Below, piece by piece: positions 25,206 through 32,923 of a DNA stretch of 32,923 nt (positions are counted from its first letter, which is position 1; every line of letters starts with the position of its first letter). Origin of the DNA: Burkholderiaceae bacterium (GTDB taxonomy: Bacteria > Pseudomonadota > Gammaproteobacteria > Burkholderiales > Burkholderiaceae_E); the NCBI GenBank assembly GCA_900299025.1, contig OMIE01000064.1, forward strand, positions 1 through 32,923. The letters run 5' to 3'. The notes below the pieces were generated by a model that saw nothing but the letters and a program-made list of their open reading frames with translations, searched no databases and was not told where the DNA came from. A program made the translations under genes and the position numbers.

Positions 25206-26237
25206 ATGTCCCCAATTCCCGACTGCAGCGTCAGCCCATTTCAACTCGATGGGGCGACCAAGGCTGCGCTGGTTTTGCTCGCTTTGGGGCCGGACACGGC
25301 TGCGGTGGTGTTGCGTTCACTGAGCGAGACAGCGATTAAGCGCCTCAGCACGCGCCTGATCGCTGTGCGACGGCTTGACCTAACGCAATGGATAGAGGTC
25401 TTGCGAGCGTTCAGGGAGGCAAGCAGCGATCAGCGTTTGCTCGGCATCGACACGGAACAGTTCATGGATCGTGCGCTGCACCAGGCTGATGTTGATGAAC
25501 GATCCTTGGGATTTCGCAATCGGTCCTTCGCGCTCATCGACCAAAACGCACTTGCTGCGATTGAGGCATTCGATTCGGATTTGCTACACGCGCGGATCAG
25601 TGACGAGCACCCTCAGATCATTGCGAGCCTGCTTGCCCTCATGGATGCCTCAGCGTCAGCAGCCTTAGCCGCTTGCTTTGAGGATGCGCTTCGTAATGAA
25701 TTGTTATTGCGGGTGGCTTTGCTCGATCATGTCCACCCGATGGCCATCGAGGACTTAAACGAGGCTTTGCGGGCAATCGCCCTTGATCCTATTGATAAAC
25801 AAAGCAGGCTTGGCGGCACCAAACATGCAGCCGCCTTGATCAACGCCTTTGATGAGCCGCTTGATCAAGAAGCGCTCGACAGGATGAGGGTATTTGAACC
25901 CGAGCTGGCGGATAGTGTTGAAGCTCAACGCTTCCTCTTCGAAGATCTCTTGGGCATTCCCAAACGTTCTTTGCAAACACTTATCATGACTGTAGGGCCT
26001 GAGGAGCTTGCATTAGCGATGCAGTCTTGCTCTGATACGCTTCGCCATTATTTATTGGCCGCAATGCCTGCCCCGCTTGCTGAAGCCGTTCGTGACGCCA
26101 TGCAGATCGTAAAACAAAATAGCACGAGCGAATCGCAGGCCGCGCAACGACGTATGCTCGCTCGCGGTCGAAGTCTTCACCAAGAAGGTCGCATACAACT
26201 TAAAGTGATCCCTTCGCATCGCGAAGAAGACGTTTAA
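25206..26237 (+). CDS. Stand-alone divergent FliG-like protein
   Basis: A 343-residue homologue of the flagellar motor switch protein FliG. The N domain holds TKAALVLLALGPDTAAVVLRS (split around residue 18-38). The middle domain has the FliG signature EHPQIIASLLALM (134-146), then GGTKHAAALINAF (203-215). The C domain has RFLFEDLLGIPKRSLQ (242-257) and ends in SLHQEGRIQL. Length matches FliG (about 330). The charged torque-helix positions appear mostly lost: by eye alignment, E. coli K264, R281 and D289 become Gln273, Pro290 and Ala298, and only D288 is kept (Asp297). No other flagellar gene is in the window. The start is the ATG at 25206; a TTG at 25191 is an alternative. The role is unknown. 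Confidence 0.78.
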   Translation: MSPIPDCSVSPFQLDGATKAALVLLALGPDTAAVVLRSLSETAIKRLSTRLIAVRRLDLTQWIEVLRAFREASSDQRLLGIDTEQFMDRALHQADVDERSLGFRNRSFALIDQNALAAIEAFDSDLLHARISDEHPQIIASLLALMDASASAALAACFEDALRNELLLRVALLDHVHPMAIEDLNEALRAIALDPIDKQSRLGGTKHAAALINAFDEPLDQEALDRMRVFEPELADSVEAQRFLFEDLLGIPKRSLQTLIMTVGPEELALAMQSCSDTLRHYLLAAMPAPLAEAVRDAMQIVKQNSTSESQAAQRRMLARGRSLHQEGRIQLKVIPSHREEDV

Positions 26238-27855
26238 GTACCTTGCCCAGGGCATTCCGTGGAAATTCCTTTCGAAACTCGACTCCAACCAATTGTTGTG
26301 GCTTAGCAAGACGTGCATTAGCCCATTGTCTTATCGCTTCTGCATCGACAGATTCACCTTCGCGTGGAATAACTAAAGCAAACGCTGCTTCGCCCCAGCG
26401 CGCGTGTTCAACACCGATGACGGCAACATCGAATACATGTGGGTGTTGAGCCACGATCGGTTCAATATCACTTGGGAAGACGTTAAAACCACCCGAAATA
26501 ATCATATCTTTCTTGCGATCGACAAGCCGAAGGAATCCCTCATCATCAACGACGCCGATATCACCCGAACGAATGAAGCTGCGACCGCGTGAGTCGCGCC
26601 AAATGAGCTTTTCGCTTGCCTCAGCTTGCTTGTGATAAGCCTGCATCATGCCGCCACCGTATCCAGCGATTTCTCCGATTTGGCCAGCAGGGAGTTCGTG
26701 CCCGTCCTCGGAGACAATCGCAAGCTCAAAGCCAATCACCGGTGTGCCAACCGTGTCAAACTTATCGTGCTGGCGCGCAGGCTTAAGCATGGTGGCAAAG
26801 CCCTCGGAGAAACCGTAAAGTTCTATTAACCGATTGCCAAGTTTCTCGATCACTCGTTGCTTAACATCCCGGCGCAAGGGCGATCCCGCGCAAAGCAGCA
26901 CTTCAACCGTATCGAAAGCTGCAGGATCGAACGCTGGATGCTCAAGCAGCATCAGGTATTGCGTTGGTACCATAAAGCTGTGGGTAATACGCTCCGATTT
27001 AACAATCGATTGAAAGGCTATGGGATCAAATTGCTGCATGGCAATTAGACTCGCGCCGCAAAATAACGCGGGCAGCATCATCAGCCATGTACCGTTTGAA
27101 TAGAGCGCCGTCGTTGTGAGTACCCGTGAAGCTTGAGAAAATCCCATCTCGAGGCTGTTTGACCAGGCCCAATGAAGTCTAGCGGCATGGCTTTGAACAA
27201 TGCCCTTTGGTAGGCCTGTCGTACCTGAGCTATAAATAATATTAAATGGATCACTGGCTTCATAGGTTCGTGTGAGCACCGGATCTTGGTGACCCTGGCT
27301 TAACCAGTCAGTCCATGCGATAAAGGGCTCATAGCAAGACTTGAGCGGATCAGAGGCTTGAACGCCGTTGAGGGTCTGAGTGCTCGCAGCGAAGTTATTG
27401 CCGGTGACGACAACCAAGAGCTCGTCCCGAAGCGCAGGGCAATGCAGACTCAGCTTGTTTTGAGCGGTTGTTGTGTCGTCGGCGTTTGAAGTACTAAGAA
27501 GCTTCTCAGCGTATTCTTGAGATACCATCAGTCCGACAGCATCGCTATCTCGAATTAGTCCTAAGCTTTGTTCTGCGGTCAGTAATCCAGACAATGGCAC
27601 CACGCATGCGCCGCTACTAACGATCCCGAAGATCGCCGTGAGTAGCTCAACGCGATTGTTCATCAGCACAGCAATCTGGCACCCGCGCCCGACGCCAAGT
27701 GCTTGCAATCGCCTTGCGACGCGATCGATCGATTGACCGAACTCGGCCCAAGTCAGACGCTGACTGCCACAGACGAGTGCCTCGTGTTGTGGCCGGTAGC
27801 GCGCATGAGAGCGCAATAAATCCGGAATGAACACCTGGGGCGAGTCGATGGGCAT
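26200..27855 (-). CDS. AMP-forming acyl-CoA ligase
   Basis: A 551-residue member of the adenylate-forming family, which activates a carboxylic acid with ATP and joins it to CoA. Motifs in order: the P-loop IIYSSGTTGLPKG (206-218), the ELYGFSEGFA adenine-binding stretch, SGDIG, the hinge RKKDMIISGGFNVFPSDIE and the catalytic lysine region ALGKVLKR near the end. Length and motifs suit fatty-acid or aromatic/alicyclic acid ligases. The ATG complements 27853-27855; a TTG four codons earlier is also possible. Its 3' end overlaps the convergent FliG-like gene by 38 bases. It is divergent from the lipoprotein-thiolase-P450 operon, with about 51 bases between, so a shared substrate pathway is plausible. 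Confidence 0.9.
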   Translation of the reverse strand: MPIDSPQVFIPDLLRSHARYRPQHEALVCGSQRLTWAEFGQSIDRVARRLQALGVGRGCQIAVLMNNRVELLTAIFGIVSSGACVVPLSGLLTAEQSLGLIRDSDAVGLMVSQEYAEKLLSTSNADDTTTAQNKLSLHCPALRDELLVVVTGNNFAASTQTLNGVQASDPLKSCYEPFIAWTDWLSQGHQDPVLTRTYEASDPFNIIYSSGTTGLPKGIVQSHAARLHWAWSNSLEMGFSQASRVLTTTALYSNGTWLMMLPALFCGASLIAMQQFDPIAFQSIVKSERITHSFMVPTQYLMLLEHPAFDPAAFDTVEVLLCAGSPLRRDVKQRVIEKLGNRLIELYGFSEGFATMLKPARQHDKFDTVGTPVIGFELAIVSEDGHELPAGQIGEIAGYGGGMMQAYHKQAEASEKLIWRDSRGRSFIRSGDIGVVDDEGFLRLVDRKKDMIISGGFNVFPSDIEPIVAQHPHVFDVAVIGVEHARWGEAAFALVIPREGESVDAEAIRQWANARLAKPQQLVGVEFRKEFPRNALGKVLKRLLRDAKGSL

Positions 27856-27906
27856 GGTCACTCTCAATGGAATCTGAGGCAGCGTAAGAGGCTAGAATCA
27901 TTACAT

Positions 27907-29421
27907 ATGCCGCAGCGTCTATCCAATTGGCCCTTGTTGCTCGCAAGCTTTTGCCTCCTGGCGGCATGTTCGAGCTTACAGCATCCAACATCTGTAACAG
28001 CTTCGCTTGAATGTTCCACTAAGCATATCGAAGAAACGGCCAAGTCAGCAAGAGGAGACTGGAAGCTGAGTTATCGAGCAGGTTGTACAGATAAGCTGGG
28101 ACGCCGAGCGGGAGGGTCTGAAATTCTCCATCTTGTTGCACACCGCGGCGCACTTTTTGCGGCCAATGGTTATTGGATGGATGAGGACCATGAATGGTAT
28201 GGAGGCAAAGCCAGGCCGATTCCTTGGGGTCAAGTTTTGCGTCTTGATGCTGTTGCCGAAGGCTGGCAGGTCGATGCAATGTTCGATAAGCATTTGCGTA
28301 TTGAGTCGCTATCCTCGGTACGTTTTACAACCGACCATCAAGGGCGAGCTTTAGACGAGCCGATTGATATGCTGATTGCGGCAGCGTTTGAAGGCAATGG
28401 TCAGGCTGGCATTAATCTTTTTCAGCGTGACGACGCTCGTGCTCGGTGGACCAAGATACCGCTGGTCAAAGGGCCGCTGGGCGAGCGAGGCGTTGCGAAT
28501 TCGGTGAGGGTGATCACGCTTTATCACGATAAGCGAACCGGGGTTGATCGCTTGTTTATCGCGGCCGGGACCCATGGCATTTGGTCGGGCAGCTTGGTCG
28601 AGCCACAAACGCTTAAACTTCATTGGGATCGTGCTCCGGAGTTTGGTCCTATTCCGATTAGAGCGCTATCAATGATAGAAGCTAACGGTGCGCTTCATTT
28701 GTCCGTAGGCTCTCATATTTATCGTCGGATTGATGGTGAGCGGCCGAGCTACGAGCTCGTTGCAAGCCTCGATTCGGTTGGCTCCGATGGATTGGTGCCA
28801 TCGGTTGGAGGAATCCGGGGTATGACAGCGATTCCTAACCCCAGTGGGCAAGGGCAGTCATTGCTGTTCTTGTGGTCGCCTGGGAAGTTCTCACGTGCTT
28901 GCATCTTGCGACTCGATCCTGATCCGGCCGATTGGCTTCGTTACCAAGCGCCGGTGGTTGAAAGCTGCCTTGATGATTTAATCGAACGTCATCTGCGCGG
29001 CATACCAGTGCGCTATGTTTTAGGCGCTTACAACCACATGTATGCCCTAAAGGGGCCATTAGAAAGCGAACCGATTCTACTCTTTGGTGTTGAGGCCGTG
29101 GTTGGAGATCGTGAGGCACCGACCGCTAGCAACCAGGCGATGGGTGAAGGAGGATTTTATGCTGGTGCCATTGTGGTTGCCCGCAAGGGCCCAAACAATT
29201 ACCGATTGACCGAGGTCAACTGTTATACATTCCCATCGGAGTCTGCGCTTGTTGCTGTGCGCACGATTACAGCTTCACCATTTAAGGATGAGGCCGACGG
29301 CGAGCTTTTTATTGGAGGCTATGACGCAAACTTTCATCGAGGTCGCGATACTGCTTGGATATTTAGAGCAAAACCCGAAGTCTTTCTCAGACTCTTCGCA
29401 TCACCGGAGAGCGCTTGTTAG
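27907..29421 (+). CDS. Large lipoprotein, unknown, probable beta-propeller
   Basis: I do not recognise a named family. The protein has 504 residues and a clear lipoprotein signal: MPQRLSNWPLLLASFCLLAA followed by Cys21 (lipobox LAAC). The remainder is rich in short beta-strand repeats such as GALFAANGYWM, DRLFIAAGTHGIWSG, GALHLSVGSHIYRR and GELFIGGYDANF, which read like blades of a propeller. Cysteines at about 36 and 60 and others near the end could form disulfides. The ATG at 27907 lacks a strong ribosome site. It precedes the thiolase by 26 bases and is likely in the same transcript as the thiolase and P450. A role in binding or capturing a lipophilic substrate is only inference. Confidence 0.7.
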   Translation: MPQRLSNWPLLLASFCLLAACSSLQHPTSVTASLECSTKHIEETAKSARGDWKLSYRAGCTDKLGRRAGGSEILHLVAHRGALFAANGYWMDEDHEWYGGKARPIPWGQVLRLDAVAEGWQVDAMFDKHLRIESLSSVRFTTDHQGRALDEPIDMLIAAAFEGNGQAGINLFQRDDARARWTKIPLVKGPLGERGVANSVRVITLYHDKRTGVDRLFIAAGTHGIWSGSLVEPQTLKLHWDRAPEFGPIPIRALSMIEANGALHLSVGSHIYRRIDGERPSYELVASLDSVGSDGLVPSVGGIRGMTAIPNPSGQGQSLLFLWSPGKFSRACILRLDPDPADWLRYQAPVVESCLDDLIERHLRGIPVRYVLGAYNHMYALKGPLESEPILLFGVEAVVGDREAPTASNQAMGEGGFYAGAIVVARKGPNNYRLTEVNCYTFPSESALVAVRTITASPFKDEADGELFIGGYDANFHRGRDTAWIFRAKPEVFLRLFASPESAC

Positions 29422-29447
29422 CCGAATAATCAAAGTGGAGTGATTCA

Positions 29448-30707
29448 ATGAGTGATGTTTTTATCATCGGAACGGCTTGCACAGTCTTTGGCAAGCAAGC
29501 GGACAAGTCGTTTCACCAACTTGTTCGAGAGGCTTATTTGGATGTGATTGCAGATGCCGGTCTTACACCGGATGACTCATCGCGGATCGAACAGGCATGG
29601 TTTGGGAATTGCGGCATGGGTCAGTGGGGTCAGGGCGGCATTCGTGGCCAGGTCTGCTTCACACCACTGGTTGAGGAAGGATTGTTTGCCCAACGCGTGC
29701 CCATCATTAATGTGGAAGGCGCTTGCGCCACGGGATCGTTCGCTTTTCATGGTGCCTGCAAGGACATTCTTTCGGGCGAATCGCAGATGAGTCTTGCCTT
29801 AGGTGTTGAGAAGCTTGTGAGCCCTGATGCACCGGAGCGAGTCGCTTCAATTTTTGCAACAGGGATTGATCAGTTAGAGCCCGAGCGCTGGCGTCGCTAC
29901 TACCAAGCGGCTGGCGAGGAAAGCGGCAAGCCTTTCGAAACAGGACCCGGACGCACTTTGTTTATGGACACGTATGCGATGCAGGCTGCCTGGCATATGA
30001 AAGCATTTGGAACGACCCAGCGCCAAATTGCAGAGGCTGCATCAAAAAGCCATTTCCACGGCAGCCTCAATCCCAAGGCGCAGTATCAGTTCGAACTCAC
30101 GGTGGATGAAGTGCTTGAGGATCGGGAGGTAAGTTGGCCGCTGACACGATCGATGTGCTCGCCCATGGGTGATGGGGCCGCAGCGGCCTTGTTGTGTTCG
30201 GCATCGATGCTCAAGACGCTGCCGGGGGATACCCAAAGGCGTGCTGTGAGAGTCTGTAGCTCCCAACTTTCAGGGGGCAAGTATCGAATGCTCAATGAGC
30301 CGGGTCTGTCACGAGTAGCCGCAGATAAAGCTTATGCTCGCAGTGGGCTTGGGCCGCAAGATATCGATATCGTTGAGCTTCACGATGCCACAGCATTTTG
30401 TGAACTTTATCAACTCGAAATGCTTCGCTTGTGCGAGTCCGGAAAAGGGGGAGAGATGGCGGCCTCGGGAGTAACTCGTCTGGGTGGGCGATTGCCAGTG
30501 AATTTGTCGGGCGGCCTGATCAGCAAGGGGCATCCAGTCGGTGCTACAGGCCTATCCATGGTCTATGAAGTTTGCCTGCAATTGCGTGAAGAAGCCGGTA
30601 AGCGGCAGGCCTATGGGGCAAGGGTAGGTCTCATTGAAAACGGAGGTGGTGTTATGGGTTTCGATGAAGCTGTTTGTGCAGTCCACATTTTGGAGCGTTC
30701 GCGATGA
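29448..30707 (+). CDS. SCP-x-type thiolase (acetyl-CoA acetyltransferase family)
   Basis: A 419-residue thiolase-superfamily protein. The nucleophile region EGACATGSFAF (90-100, Cys93) and the active-site KGHPVGATG near the end are present, with NGGGVMGF at the C terminus. The HDCF-type motif of SCP-x thiolases appears as HDATAFCEL, so the second cysteine expected in that motif is missing at its usual place. Such enzymes shorten acyl chains of beta-keto acyl-CoAs, often of sterol-like or branched substrates. The ATG follows GTGGAGTG. The P450 start overlaps its stop (ATGA), so the two are translationally coupled. Family certain, substrate and exact chemistry unknown. Confidence 0.88.
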   Translation: MSDVFIIGTACTVFGKQADKSFHQLVREAYLDVIADAGLTPDDSSRIEQAWFGNCGMGQWGQGGIRGQVCFTPLVEEGLFAQRVPIINVEGACATGSFAFHGACKDILSGESQMSLALGVEKLVSPDAPERVASIFATGIDQLEPERWRRYYQAAGEESGKPFETGPGRTLFMDTYAMQAAWHMKAFGTTQRQIAEAASKSHFHGSLNPKAQYQFELTVDEVLEDREVSWPLTRSMCSPMGDGAAAALLCSASMLKTLPGDTQRRAVRVCSSQLSGGKYRMLNEPGLSRVAADKAYARSGLGPQDIDIVELHDATAFCELYQLEMLRLCESGKGGEMAASGVTRLGGRLPVNLSGGLISKGHPVGATGLSMVYEVCLQLREEAGKRQAYGARVGLIENGGGVMGFDEAVCAVHILERSR

Positions 30708-31924
30708 CTGTGCAGTCAATCGATTGGAGACCTGAGGACCCGGCGGTATTAGCAAATCCCTATCCGATTTTTCAGCGCATGCGCGATGAGGCGCCCTGCT
30801 ATTGGAGCGATAGGCTGAGGTCCTGGGTGATTACAAGGTATAACGATGTGAAGGCTATGTGCTTGGATAAAGAGCGTTTGTCATCAGATCGCCTTCGACC
30901 TTTTTTTGAAAGTTTACCGGGATCTGAAGCCTCACGCATATCGGAGATTATTCGCTATTTATCCTTATGGATGGTCTTCAAGGATCCGCCCGAACATACG
31001 CGACTGAGAAGACTCACGGGCAAGGTCTTTAGTGCCCGATCGATGCAGGCGATGCGCCCACAGGTTGAAGCGATAGCGAAGCAACTTTTAGATGCAATGG
31101 TTGAGCATGATGAAATCGACTTGATTGCGGATTATGCAGGTCCCTTACCCTGTCTGGTCATCATGGCGATGCTTGGTGTGCCAGTCCATGAGCTAGGGGA
31201 ATTAAAGCGTCTGTCAGATGAGATCGCGCTATTTATTGGAAGTTCACGCATGAGCTCTGATAAGTATGACAAAGCTGAGCAGGCAACCAAGGAAATGGCA
31301 GCATTTTTCAAGGCCTTAATAGCGTCGAGGCGAGTTCATCCTCAGAGCGATGCCATCAGTGAGCTTGTTCACCTCCGCGACGCCGATGATCAGTTTAGCG
31401 ATGACGAACTCATTGCAAGCTGCATTCTGATGCTTTTTGCCGGGCATGAGACCACCACGAATTTAATCGCTAACGGGATCTACTCTCTCATGCACTTTCC
31501 AGATGCCATGACTGATCTGCGCTGCGACAGCAAATTGGCGTCAAATGCGGTCGAAGAACTGCTTCGCTACGATGGCCCTTCTGGCTCGCAGGTTCGTGTT
31601 GTTCGCGAGGGCTTTTCGATACACGGCGAGCATCTTGAGCCGGGGCAACGGGTCTTCATGATGCTCAATGCGGCTAATCGGGACCCAAGAGCCTACCCCG
31701 AGCCTGATCAACTTGATCTTAGGCGAGACGGCGCACCCCATCTTGCCTTTGGCTTTGGTACACATATTTGCCTTGGCTTTCCGTTAGCCCGGCTGGAAGG
31801 CGCTGTAGCCATTCCTGCATTTTTGGAGCGCTATACAAGGCTTGAGCTTCGCCAAGAGCCGGCGTGGATCAACTCGCTTGTGTTTCGGGGTATGAGGGAG
31901 TGCCTACTAAGCGTGAGACGGTGA
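30704..31924 (+). CDS. Cytochrome P450 (bacterial soluble type)
   Basis: A 406-residue haem monooxygenase. The I-helix motif MLFAGHETTTN (243-253), the ExxR motif EELLR (284-288), and the haem-cysteine loop HLAFGFGTHICLGFPLAR (346-363; C356) are all intact, and KDPPEHTRLRRL is typical of class I enzymes such as P450cam/CYP107 types. It has no membrane anchor. The ATG at 30704 overlaps the thiolase stop; a longer in-frame reading from 30674 is rejected. No ferredoxin or reductase partner lies in the window. The thiolase and divergent acyl-CoA ligase suggest hydroxylation of an acid-type or isoprenoid-type substrate. Confidence 0.95.
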   Translation: MTVQSIDWRPEDPAVLANPYPIFQRMRDEAPCYWSDRLRSWVITRYNDVKAMCLDKERLSSDRLRPFFESLPGSEASRISEIIRYLSLWMVFKDPPEHTRLRRLTGKVFSARSMQAMRPQVEAIAKQLLDAMVEHDEIDLIADYAGPLPCLVIMAMLGVPVHELGELKRLSDEIALFIGSSRMSSDKYDKAEQATKEMAAFFKALIASRRVHPQSDAISELVHLRDADDQFSDDELIASCILMLFAGHETTTNLIANGIYSLMHFPDAMTDLRCDSKLASNAVEELLRYDGPSGSQVRVVREGFSIHGEHLEPGQRVFMMLNAANRDPRAYPEPDQLDLRRDGAPHLAFGFGTHICLGFPLARLEGAVAIPAFLERYTRLELRQEPAWINSLVFRGMRECLLSVRR

Positions 31925-31940
31925 CAATAGAAGAGATATG

Positions 31941-32923
31941 CTAGGCTCCAAAATCCCTAGCTAATCCAAGTACTTCTCGAGCTTGATCCTCGGGCATGCC
32001 GCTTGCGATGAGCCGTGCTAAGGCTAATTGGAGTCCAGCAGCCTCGCCTTTAAGGATCCCCGCAGCCTCGCCTTTAAGGATCCCCGCAGTTTCACCCTCG
32101 GCCCTCGCCGCATGCAACTCCATCTGCTCAATCAAAAGCGCGCGCTCGCGCTCAAAGGCAAACTGCTGCTCAATCTCATCGGCGCTCATCGCTCTGAGCA
32201 TATTGAGTGCCTTTTGTACCGGTGGATGATTCATTGACGACATGACTTGATCCTCCTGCCAACGTTTGAGAAAGTTTACCCAGAAAGCGAGGGCAGAGGC
32301 GAAGTTTGTGGACACAAGTCCAGGGTCGCTGCTTCCAGCGTCGCCACTTCTTACCTCAGGACTTGCCCTCAACGTGTTTTCCCTCGACGGCCCGCTCAGC
32401 ACCCGCAAAGCCTTGGGTAATTCCAGAAAGTGCAATTGAAGCTCTTCGCCCATCGTGATCTGCGGCTGATCTCGATCACGAAGGGCAAAGCACCAAACGT
32501 ACTGCTCGCCATTGACACGATCGGTACCACTGACCGCGTTAGCGGCGTGAACCACCTCTTGCACATTGAAGTAGTCAAAATCGATGATGTGGATCCCAAC
32601 CACGGGTCTGAGCGACTCATAGCCTTCGCCGGATTTGAGCTGACCGCTCAAAAGCTTGGCAAGGTAGTACAAGGACCTTGAGCTCCAGGCTCGATGACGC
32701 TGAACTTGCATTTCCACATTAAAGCGCCTGCCCTCGACATCAACCGCCAAAACATCCAAAACGATATGTTTACCGCTTAGGGTTTGTGGATCAATGTAGG
32801 GATTAAGGATCTCAAGGGACGCGATCGGCGGTTCACGATCCCGGATCGCATTGATGAGCGACACGAGCAGCTCGGGTGCTTGGGTAAAGAGGCGCTTAAA
32901 GACGTAATCGTTTTTGGGGTCAA
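31941..32923 (-). CDS. Rpn/PD-(D/E)XK nuclease-family protein, 5' end outside window
   Basis: A gene cut by the window edge: the frame stays open to base 32923, reading DPKNDYVFKRLFTQAPELL upstream of the first in-window start, the typical N terminus of this family. So the GTG at 32864 is not the start. Core strands with LDVLAVDVEGRRFNVEMQVQ carry the Asp and Glu-x-Gln of a PD-(D/E)XK active site. These proteins are called recombination-promoting nucleases or 'transposases', but no IS ends are seen here. The C-terminal tail has Gly/Ala/Glu repeats (GEAAGILK twice) encoded by a perfect DNA duplication. It converges on the P450 gene with a 16-base gap. Confidence 0.85.
   Translation of the reverse strand, partial: DPKNDYVFKRLFTQAPELLVSLINAIRDREPPIASLEILNPYIDPQTLSGKHIVLDVLAVDVEGRRFNVEMQVQRHRAWSSRSLYYLAKLLSGQLKSGEGYESLRPVVGIHIIDFDYFNVQEVVHAANAVSGTDRVNGEQYVWCFALRDRDQPQITMGEELQLHFLELPKALRVLSGPSRENTLRASPEVRSGDAGSSDPGLVSTNFASALAFWVNFLKRWQEDQVMSSMNHPPVQKALNMLRAMSADEIEQQFAFERERALLIEQMELHAARAEGETAGILKGEAAGILKGEAAGLQLALARLIASGMPEDQAREVLGLARDFGA
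32041..32088. repeat. Perfect 24-bp in-frame tandem duplication
   Basis: Two identical adjacent 24-base copies, 32041-32064 and 32065-32088, each beginning GCCTCGCCTTT and ending CCCCGCA. They encode the repeated octad GEAAGILK in the C-terminal tail of the Rpn-family gene. Identity at synonymous positions points to a recent duplication. Being a multiple of three, gain or loss would keep the frame. Confidence 0.9.

Noticed and set aside
32041-32088. Start of a CRISPR array
   Set aside because: Only two copies, directly adjacent with no spacers, and they are in-frame coding sequence.
31941-32923. Transposase of a mobile element
   Set aside because: The family is sometimes named transposase, but there are no terminal repeats, target duplications or other IS genes in view.

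Overview
The window looks like a chromosomal segment of a Gram-negative proteobacterium. A sulfur-oxidising betaproteobacterium of the Burkholderiales type is my best guess, from the soxC-D-Y-Z-A-X-B gene order, the TAXI-type TRAP transporter and the many short lipoprotein genes. That taxonomic guess rests on gene content only. Base composition looks fairly even by eye (a little above 50% GC). I see no IS element, prophage, CRISPR array, tRNA or rRNA. Genes are packed tightly: there is no stretch over 300 bases without a gene, and the longest non-coding gaps are about 100-130 bases (soxD-soxY, soxY-soxZ, and before the TAXI gene).

Region 1 (1-7456, + strand) is a sox operon: soxC (3' end only), soxD, soxY, soxZ, soxA, soxX, soxB, then a SoxH-like metallo-beta-lactamase-fold protein and a class II aldolase/adducin protein. 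The last three are joined by TGATG and ATGA overlaps. Together SoxAX, SoxYZ, SoxB and SoxCD make the complete periplasmic thiosulfate-oxidising cycle. Region 2 (7518-10951) holds a short GlpD-like FAD enzyme (- strand), an M20 peptidase and a periplasmic alpha-carbonic anhydrase.

Region 3 (10971-15251, - strand) is an overlapping operon of a beta-propeller (BNR/Asp-box) lipoprotein, a fused two-domain ABC permease and an ABC ATPase of the ferric-iron/spermidine type. The lipoprotein sits where the solute-binding protein gene is normally found. Region 4 (15382-20636, + strand) is a TAXI solute-binding protein, a fused TRAP permease, an S41-protease-like lipoprotein and a ChaC-type gamma-glutamylcyclotransferase, apparently one operon.

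Region 5 (20659-25141) has an epoxide hydrolase and an alpha/beta hydrolase with a small membrane protein (- strand), then a divergent D-aminoacylase-type amidohydrolase and another tiny membrane protein. Region 6 (25206-26237) is a stand-alone, divergent FliG homologue with no other flagellar gene in view. Region 7 (26200-31924) has an acyl-CoA ligase (- strand) divergent from an operon of an unknown lipoprotein, an SCP-x-type thiolase and a cytochrome P450; this looks like catabolism or modification of a lipid or isoprenoid-like acid. The window ends in a 5'-truncated Rpn/PD-(D/E)XK nuclease-family gene with a perfect 24-bp in-frame tandem duplication.

The most unusual items are the degenerate orphan FliG, the propeller lipoprotein in the ABC operon, the lipobox-bearing SoxX, and the lipoprotein-thiolase-P450 operon.
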